From NCBI GenBank assembly GCA_026415595.1, contig JAOAGU010000037.1, positions 1-9,248 of the forward strand: a stretch of DNA of 9,248 bases, given 5' to 3'. Below are positions 5,343 to 9,248 of this stretch, piece after piece. The position numbers and the translations under genes are program-made. How positions within the stretch are numbered: the first letter of the stretch is position 1; each line of letters opens with the position of its first letter. This stretch comes from Thermodesulfovibrio sp. (lineage in GTDB: Bacteria > Nitrospirota > Thermodesulfovibrionia > Thermodesulfovibrionales > Thermodesulfovibrionaceae). Under the pieces are notes generated by a model. That model saw only the letters and a program-made list of their open reading frames with translations, searched no databases and was not told the DNA's origin.

Positions 5343-7123
5343 AAAATATCAGAAATTTTTCAATAATTGCTCATATAGACCATGGTAAGTCAACTCTTGC
5401 TGACAGGTTGCTTGAATTTACAGGCGCTGTTAATCTTGGTGGTAAGATGGGACAGATTTTGGATTCAATGGATCTTGAAAAAGAAAGAGGTATTACTATT
5501 AAGGCTCATGCAGTAAGACTTCAATATAAAGCAGATGACGGTGAAACATATATATTGAATCTTATTGATACTCCAGGCCATGTGGACTTTTCCTATGAGG
5601 TATCACGTTCTTTAGCATGTTGTGAAGGAAGTCTTCTTGTGGTTGATGCTACTCAGGGAGTAGAAGCCCAAACAGTTGCAAATGCATATTTGGCAATAGA
5701 TCATAATCATGAAATTATACCTGTGATTAATAAAATAGACCTACCACAATCAGATCCTGAAAAAGTTAAAAGGCAAATTGAGGATATACTGGGAATTGAC
5801 TCTCAGGAGGCAATTTTAGCTTCAGCAAAGGAAGGTATTGGTACAAAGGAAATTCTTGAAGCAGTAGTAAAAAAAATACCACCTCCTAAGGGTGACCCAA
5901 ATGCACCACTAAGAGCCATGATCTTTGATTCCTGGTTTGATAATTATTTAGGAGTGATTATTCTTGTCAGGATTTTTGATGGAATTTTAAGGAAAGGCAT
6001 GAAAATAAGGCTTTTCGCCACTCAAAATGAATATGAAATTCAGAGATTAGGAATTTTAACACCTTTCCCAAAAGACATAGACGCATTAGGAGCAGGAGAA
6101 GTAGGTTTTATTATAGCAGGAATAAAAAATATATCAGATACAAAAATTGGAGATACTGTTACCGATGCTGTAAATCCTTCTCAGTTGCCTCTTCCAGGCT
6201 TCAGAGAGGTAAAACCAATGGTTTTTTGTGGACTCTATCCAACAGAGACGCATCAATATGAAGAACTGAAAACAGCCCTTGAAAAACTGCGTTTAAATGA
6301 CTCCTCATTTTTCTTTGAACCTGAAACATCTGCTGCTTTAGGATTTGGTTTTAGATGCGGATTTTTAGGCTTACTTCATATGGAAATAATTAGAGAAAGA
6401 CTGGAAAGAGAGTTTAATCTTTCTCTTATAAGCACTGCACCGACTGTTAGATACAAAATCATAGAAAAAAGCGGAGAAGCTTATCTTATTGATAATCCGA
6501 GCAGAATGCCTAAGTTTTTTGAGAGCATTGAAGAACCTTTCATGAAAGTTTCAATTATTGTACCTGAAAACTTTGTTGGTGATATACTAAAGCTTTGTCA
6601 GGAAAGGAGAGGAATGCAGAAAGAGTTTTCATATATAACAAAAGATAGAATTCTTATCGTCTATGAAATGCCACTCAGTGAGATTTTATGGGATTTCTAT
6701 GACAAACTTAAATCTCTTTCAAAGGGCTATGCTTCTATGGATTATGAACTTTTAGGCTACAGACCAGGCAACCTCGTTAAGCTTGACATCTTAATAAACG
6801 GAGAACAGGTAGATGCTCTATCAGTAATTGTTCATAAAGACAAAGCCTATTATAAAGGACGTGCAATAGTTCAGAAATTAAGAGAAGTTATTCCAAGACA
6901 ACTCTTTGAAGTTGTAATACAGGCTGCTATAGGCGGAAAAATAATTGCCCGTGAAAGTATAGCACCATTAAGGAAGAATGTTCTTGCAAAATGTTACGGA
7001 GGTGATGTAACAAGAAAAAGGAAGCTGCTTGAAAAACAAAAGGAAGGTAAAAAAAAGATGAAACAGATTGGCAGGGTGGAAATACCTCAGGAGGCCTTTC
7101 TATCAGTTCTAAAAGTAGACTAA
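5339..7123 (+). CDS. lepA: Elongation factor 4 (LepA), ribosome-associated GTPase
   Basis: EF4 is a translational GTPase that binds the ribosome. It has been linked to back-translocation and to ribosome assembly or initiation. The 594 residues are close to the usual 600. The G domain has G1 AHIDHGKST (11-19), G2 ERGITIK (49-55), G3 DTPGH (77-81, with the catalytic His at 81), G4 NKID (131-134) and G5 ASAKEG (161-166). EF-G-like domains follow. The LepA-specific C-terminal domain includes CYGGDVTRKRKLLEKQKEG and a basic KKKMKQIG stretch just before the end. These distinguish it from EF-G and TypA. The start overlaps the ROK kinase stop by 4 nt (ATGA) and has no visible SD, which suggests coupled translation. 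lepB follows after 10 nt, as in the lepA-lepB operon of E. coli. Confidence 0.98.
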   Translation: MKNIRNFSIIAHIDHGKSTLADRLLEFTGAVNLGGKMGQILDSMDLEKERGITIKAHAVRLQYKADDGETYILNLIDTPGHVDFSYEVSRSLACCEGSLLVVDATQGVEAQTVANAYLAIDHNHEIIPVINKIDLPQSDPEKVKRQIEDILGIDSQEAILASAKEGIGTKEILEAVVKKIPPPKGDPNAPLRAMIFDSWFDNYLGVIILVRIFDGILRKGMKIRLFATQNEYEIQRLGILTPFPKDIDALGAGEVGFIIAGIKNISDTKIGDTVTDAVNPSQLPLPGFREVKPMVFCGLYPTETHQYEELKTALEKLRLNDSSFFFEPETSAALGFGFRCGFLGLLHMEIIRERLEREFNLSLISTAPTVRYKIIEKSGEAYLIDNPSRMPKFFESIEEPFMKVSIIVPENFVGDILKLCQERRGMQKEFSYITKDRILIVYEMPLSEILWDFYDKLKSLSKGYASMDYELLGYRPGNLVKLDILINGEQVDALSVIVHKDKAYYKGRAIVQKLREVIPRQLFEVVIQAAIGGKIIARESIAPLRKNVLAKCYGGDVTRKRKLLEKQKEGKKKMKQIGRVEIPQEAFLSVLKVD

Positions 7124-7131
7124 GGAGGTGA
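7122..7131 (+). promoter_or_regulatory. Ribosome-binding site of lepB, overlapping the lepA stop codon
   Basis: The sequence AAGGAGGTGA is a full-length match to the anti-SD of 16S rRNA, and its first two bases belong to the lepA TAA (7121-7123). The core GGAGG (7124-7128) is 5 nt from a TTG at 7134. The in-frame GTG at 7128-7130 lies inside the SD itself, so it is unlikely to be the start. This site decides the lepB start. Confidence 0.8.
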
Positions 7132-7133
7132 CA

Positions 7134-7739
7134 TTGACAACTAAGAAACTTCTTGATTACGCAAAAAGTATTTTAATTGCTATTTTAATTGCTCTTTTTA
7201 TAAGAGCATACATAATTCAGGCTTTTAAAATCCCTTCAGGTTCAATGATTCCTACATTACTCATAGGAGATCATCTTTTGGTAACAAAATTTATCTATGG
7301 AGTAAGGCCGCCTCTAATGGAGAATAAAATTCTCGTAATGGATAAACCTAAGAGGGGAGATATTGTGGTCTTTAAATATCCCGAAGACCCTAATAGAGAT
7401 TTTATAAAAAGAGTTATTGCTGTAGAAGGTGATGTCATAGAAGGTAGAGATAAAAAAGTTTATGTAAATGGAGCTGAGATTAAAGAGCCCTATATTAGAC
7501 TCACAGATTCTTATATTCATCCTAAGGAACTTGACCCAAGAGATAATTTCGGTCCAATTACTGTACCAAAGGGCAAACTGTTTGTAATGGGAGACAACAG
7601 AGATCAAAGTTATGATAGTCGTTTCTGGGGATTTGTTGATTTAAAAGATGTGAAAGGTAAAGCACTTATTATTTATTGGTCTTGGGATGGTGAACAGAGT
7701 AAACCAAGATTGGAAAGAATTGGTAAACTAATAAAGTAA
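7134..7739 (+). CDS. lepB: Signal peptidase I
   Basis: This membrane-anchored serine protease removes signal peptides from secreted proteins on the outer face of the cytoplasmic membrane. Starting from TTG 7134 it has 201 residues, a normal size for the short form. One N-terminal membrane segment (about residues 11-29) is followed at once by IPSGSMIPTL, in which S37 is the catalytic serine. The general-base lysine is K92 in RDFIKRVIA. The conserved box GDNRDQSYDSRFWG is at 153-166. Serine, lysine and all the usual boxes are intact, so it should be active. I chose TTG at 7134 over GTG at 7128 because the GTG is buried in a perfect SD, while the TTG has ideal spacing. The longer form would only add two residues. 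The stop TAA shares its last base with the ribE ATG. The position after lepA fits the common lepA-lepB pairing. Confidence 0.96.
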   Translation: MTTKKLLDYAKSILIAILIALFIRAYIIQAFKIPSGSMIPTLLIGDHLLVTKFIYGVRPPLMENKILVMDKPKRGDIVVFKYPEDPNRDFIKRVIAVEGDVIEGRDKKVYVNGAEIKEPYIRLTDSYIHPKELDPRDNFGPITVPKGKLFVMGDNRDQSYDSRFWGFVDLKDVKGKALIIYWSWDGEQSKPRLERIGKLIK

Positions 7740-8395
7740 TGTTTACAGGAATAATTATTGAGCTTGGTAAAGTTTATGATATTAAAAAACTCCGTAATGG
7801 AGCAAGACTGAAAATTATCTCAAGTGAGATTATAAAAGAAGCCTCTCTTGGTGATAGTATTTCAGTAAATGGTGTTTGCCTTACTGTTACTGAAATGGAT
7901 AAAGCAAAAGGAATAATATCCTTTGATGTATCCTATGAAACCCTCAATAAAACAACATTAGGAGATTTAAAAAGAGGTGATCCGGTAAATCTTGAACCCG
8001 CCCTCACCCTTAATACAAAACTTGGAGGACATCTTGTAAGTGGGCATGTGGAAGGAATTGGAATAATCAGAGGCATTGATAATTTCGGAGATTATTTAAA
8101 AATAGAGGTTGAAGCTCCACAGGATGTACTTAGATACTGTATAAATAAAGGTTCAATTGCTATTGATGGAATTAGTCTTACAATAGTTGATGTTTTCCCA
8201 TCATCCTTTACAGTAGTAATAATTCCACATACAGCAAAAATGACTACTATAGGAACAAAGAAAATTGGGGATAAAGTAAATCTTGAATCAGACATAATTG
8301 CAAAATATGTAGAAAAATTCGTAAATCAGGCAACCCTTTCTAAAGACGACAAATTAATTGAAAAATTGAAAAATTACGGATTTATGAAGGAGTAA
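7739..8395 (+). CDS. ribE: Riboflavin synthase, alpha chain type
   Basis: The enzyme converts two molecules of 6,7-dimethyl-8-ribityllumazine into riboflavin and a pyrimidine product, the last step of riboflavin synthesis, in the cytoplasm. The 218 residues contain the expected pair of lumazine-binding barrels. The first begins with the diagnostic MFTGIIIE and has SVNGVCLTV (42-50) and VNLEPAL (83-89). The GGHLVSGHVEG segment (96-106) leads into the second, with AIDGISLTI (141-149) and VNLESDI (180-186). C47, H103, S146, T148 and D185 fall at or near positions important in the E. coli enzyme. The ATG overlaps the lepB TAA by one base (TAATG) and has no clear SD, so it is probably translated by coupling. 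No other rib gene is in the window. There is no room for an FMN riboswitch directly upstream. Some species call this gene ribC. Confidence 0.96.
   Translation: MFTGIIIELGKVYDIKKLRNGARLKIISSEIIKEASLGDSISVNGVCLTVTEMDKAKGIISFDVSYETLNKTTLGDLKRGDPVNLEPALTLNTKLGGHLVSGHVEGIGIIRGIDNFGDYLKIEVEAPQDVLRYCINKGSIAIDGISLTIVDVFPSSFTVVIIPHTAKMTTIGTKKIGDKVNLESDIIAKYVEKFVNQATLSKDDKLIEKLKNYGFMKE
8386..8392 (+). promoter_or_regulatory. Ribosome-binding site of manC
   Basis: GAAGGAG lies in the last codons of ribE, 7 nt before a GTG at 8400. It is the signal that selects this GTG as the manC start, because no ATG lies near the conserved N-terminal motif. Confidence 0.75.
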
Positions 8396-8399
8396 TTTT

Positions 8400-9248
8400 G
8401 TGAAATTCATAGTTTTAGCTGGCGGTTCAGGAACAAGGCTTTGGCCCTTGTCAAGAAAGAATTTCCCCAAACAATTTTTAAAATTAAAACTTTCAAAAGA
8501 TGGACAAAATGAAAGTTTTTTCCAGAAAACGTTAAAACGAATTTTGCTTTATCCAGAGGCAGAAATATTTATTGTGACAAATGAAAAATATAAGTTTTAT
8601 ATATTAACCCAAATTGAAGAAATCCTTAGCTATTTGAATAAAACTCCTAATATTGAAATAATTCTTGAACCTGCTCAAAAAAATACTGCTCCTGCTATTG
8701 CTCTGGCATTAAGATATGCATTAGAAAAGAGCATCCATCAGGATGATACTTTTTTAGTATGTCCTTCGGATCATCTAATTTCTCCAGATTACGAATTTTT
8801 GAATTATATAAACATAGCAGACAATATTGCCAAAAAAGGATATATAGTAACGTTCGGAATAATTCCAAACAGACCGGAGACAGGTTTTGGATATATAAAA
8901 ATTATAAAAGAGCAAGAAAACAAAGCTTTTTATAAAGTTGAAAAATTTGTTGAAAAACCAGATATGGAAACTGCTAATAAATACATTAAAGAAGGTTGTT
9001 ATTATTGGAATGCAGGACTTTTTGCGTTTACAGCAAATTCAATGATTGAAGAATTTAAGAGTCAAATTCCTCAATTAGCTGATTTATTTAGTCTTTCTTG
9101 GCAGTCTGTTTTAGATAATTTCACTAATCTGCCTGATATTTCAATTGATTATGCGGTTATGGAAAAAACAGATAGGGCTGTATTAGTTCCTCTAAATGTT
9201 TTCTGGTCTGATATAGGTTCATGGGAAAGTTTATATGATGTTTTGGAC
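8400..9248 (+). CDS. manC: Mannose-1-phosphate guanylyltransferase (3' end outside window)
   Basis: The enzyme makes GDP-mannose from mannose 1-phosphate and GTP, which feeds polysaccharide, LPS or GDP-fucose synthesis. The frame opens at GTG 8400 and runs 283 codons to the window edge without a stop. The nucleotidyltransferase domain starts at once with VLAGGSGTRLWPLSR (5-19), followed by FPKQF (22-26). EPAQKNTAPAIA (90-101), CPSDHLI (121-127), PETGFGYIK (159-167), VEKFVEKPD (180-188), YYWNAGLF (201-208), SIDYAVMEKTD (248-258) and WSDIGSWESLYDV (269-281) follow in family order. Full-length ManC/AlgA proteins have about 470 residues, often with a C-terminal phosphomannose isomerase cupin domain. 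Whether that domain is present cannot be seen here. The start is set by an SD 7 nt upstream, and the gap after ribE is 4 nt, so it is cotranscribed with the genes before it. Confidence 0.93.
   Translation, partial: MKFIVLAGGSGTRLWPLSRKNFPKQFLKLKLSKDGQNESFFQKTLKRILLYPEAEIFIVTNEKYKFYILTQIEEILSYLNKTPNIEIILEPAQKNTAPAIALALRYALEKSIHQDDTFLVCPSDHLISPDYEFLNYINIADNIAKKGYIVTFGIIPNRPETGFGYIKIIKEQENKAFYKVEKFVEKPDMETANKYIKEGCYYWNAGLFAFTANSMIEEFKSQIPQLADLFSLSWQSVLDNFTNLPDISIDYAVMEKTDRAVLVPLNVFWSDIGSWESLYDVLD

Noticed and set aside
7128..7130. GTG as the lepB start codon
   Set aside because: It lies within the AAGGAGGTGA ribosome-binding site and so has no SD of its own, while TTG 7134 has ideal spacing.
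7700..7738. FMN riboswitch before ribE
   Set aside because: ribE overlaps the lepB stop by one base and the upstream sequence is lepB coding, so there is no leader to hold one.
7314..8295. Open minus-strand frames opposite lepB and ribE (7314-7607 and 8092-8295)
   Set aside because: They are opposite conserved catalytic regions of intact genes and have no initiation signals or family features.
1..9248. Mobile element, CRISPR, tRNA/rRNA, toxin-antitoxin or defence genes
   Set aside because: No transposase, repeat array, structured RNA or accessory protein is recognisable. All sequence except the 118-base divergent spacer and two gaps of 10 nt or less is accounted for by conserved genes.

Overview
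This is an AT-rich stretch (about one third G+C by eye) of a bacterial chromosome. It is packed with housekeeping genes and has only one real intergenic gap, 118 bases between ilvC and a ROK-family kinase gene. The phospholipid genes, EF4/LepA, signal peptidase I and SD motifs show that it is bacterial. The low G+C, Lys/Ile-rich proteins and ilvC-psd-pssA-leuA gene order would fit a Thermodesulfovibrio-like member of the Nitrospirota. That placement is inferred from general resemblance and was not tested.

Layout. (1) Bases 3-425, plus strand: the C-terminal end of a DUF815-type AAA+ ATPase whose start lies outside the window. (2) Bases 405-4315, minus strand: a four-gene operon read ilvC -> psd -> pssA -> leuA. 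It joins branched-chain amino acid synthesis (ketol-acid reductoisomerase, 2-isopropylmalate synthase) to phosphatidylethanolamine synthesis (phosphatidylserine synthase and decarboxylase). Every junction overlaps: 4 nt, 4 nt and 23 nt. (3) Bases 4316-4433: the divergent control region. It has one consensus extended -10 promoter on each strand and an AT-rich inverted repeat at the predicted ilvC transcription start. (4) Bases 4434-9248, plus strand: a second tight run, ROK sugar kinase -> lepA -> lepB -> ribE -> manC (cut by the window end). Junctions here are a 4-nt overlap, a 10-nt gap, a 1-nt overlap and a 4-nt gap.

How the genes work together. In the minus-strand operon PssA makes phosphatidylserine from CDP-diacylglycerol and Psd decarboxylates it to phosphatidylethanolamine. 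IlvC serves valine, leucine and isoleucine synthesis, and LeuA commits carbon to leucine. The plus-strand run combines sugar activation (ROK kinase, ManC), translation (EF4), protein export (signal peptidase I) and riboflavin synthesis. The lepA-lepB pair is a familiar neighbourhood, but the run as a whole has no single obvious pathway.

I see no mobile element, CRISPR array, RNA gene, phage gene or defence system, and nothing that looks like an undescribed multi-gene system. The points most worth a second look are: a Ser-Ser pair where phosphatidylserine decarboxylases normally have Gly-Ser at the self-cleavage site, a predicted nearly leaderless mRNA for the ROK kinase, and a lepB start that is probably a TTG six bases inside the longest reading frame.
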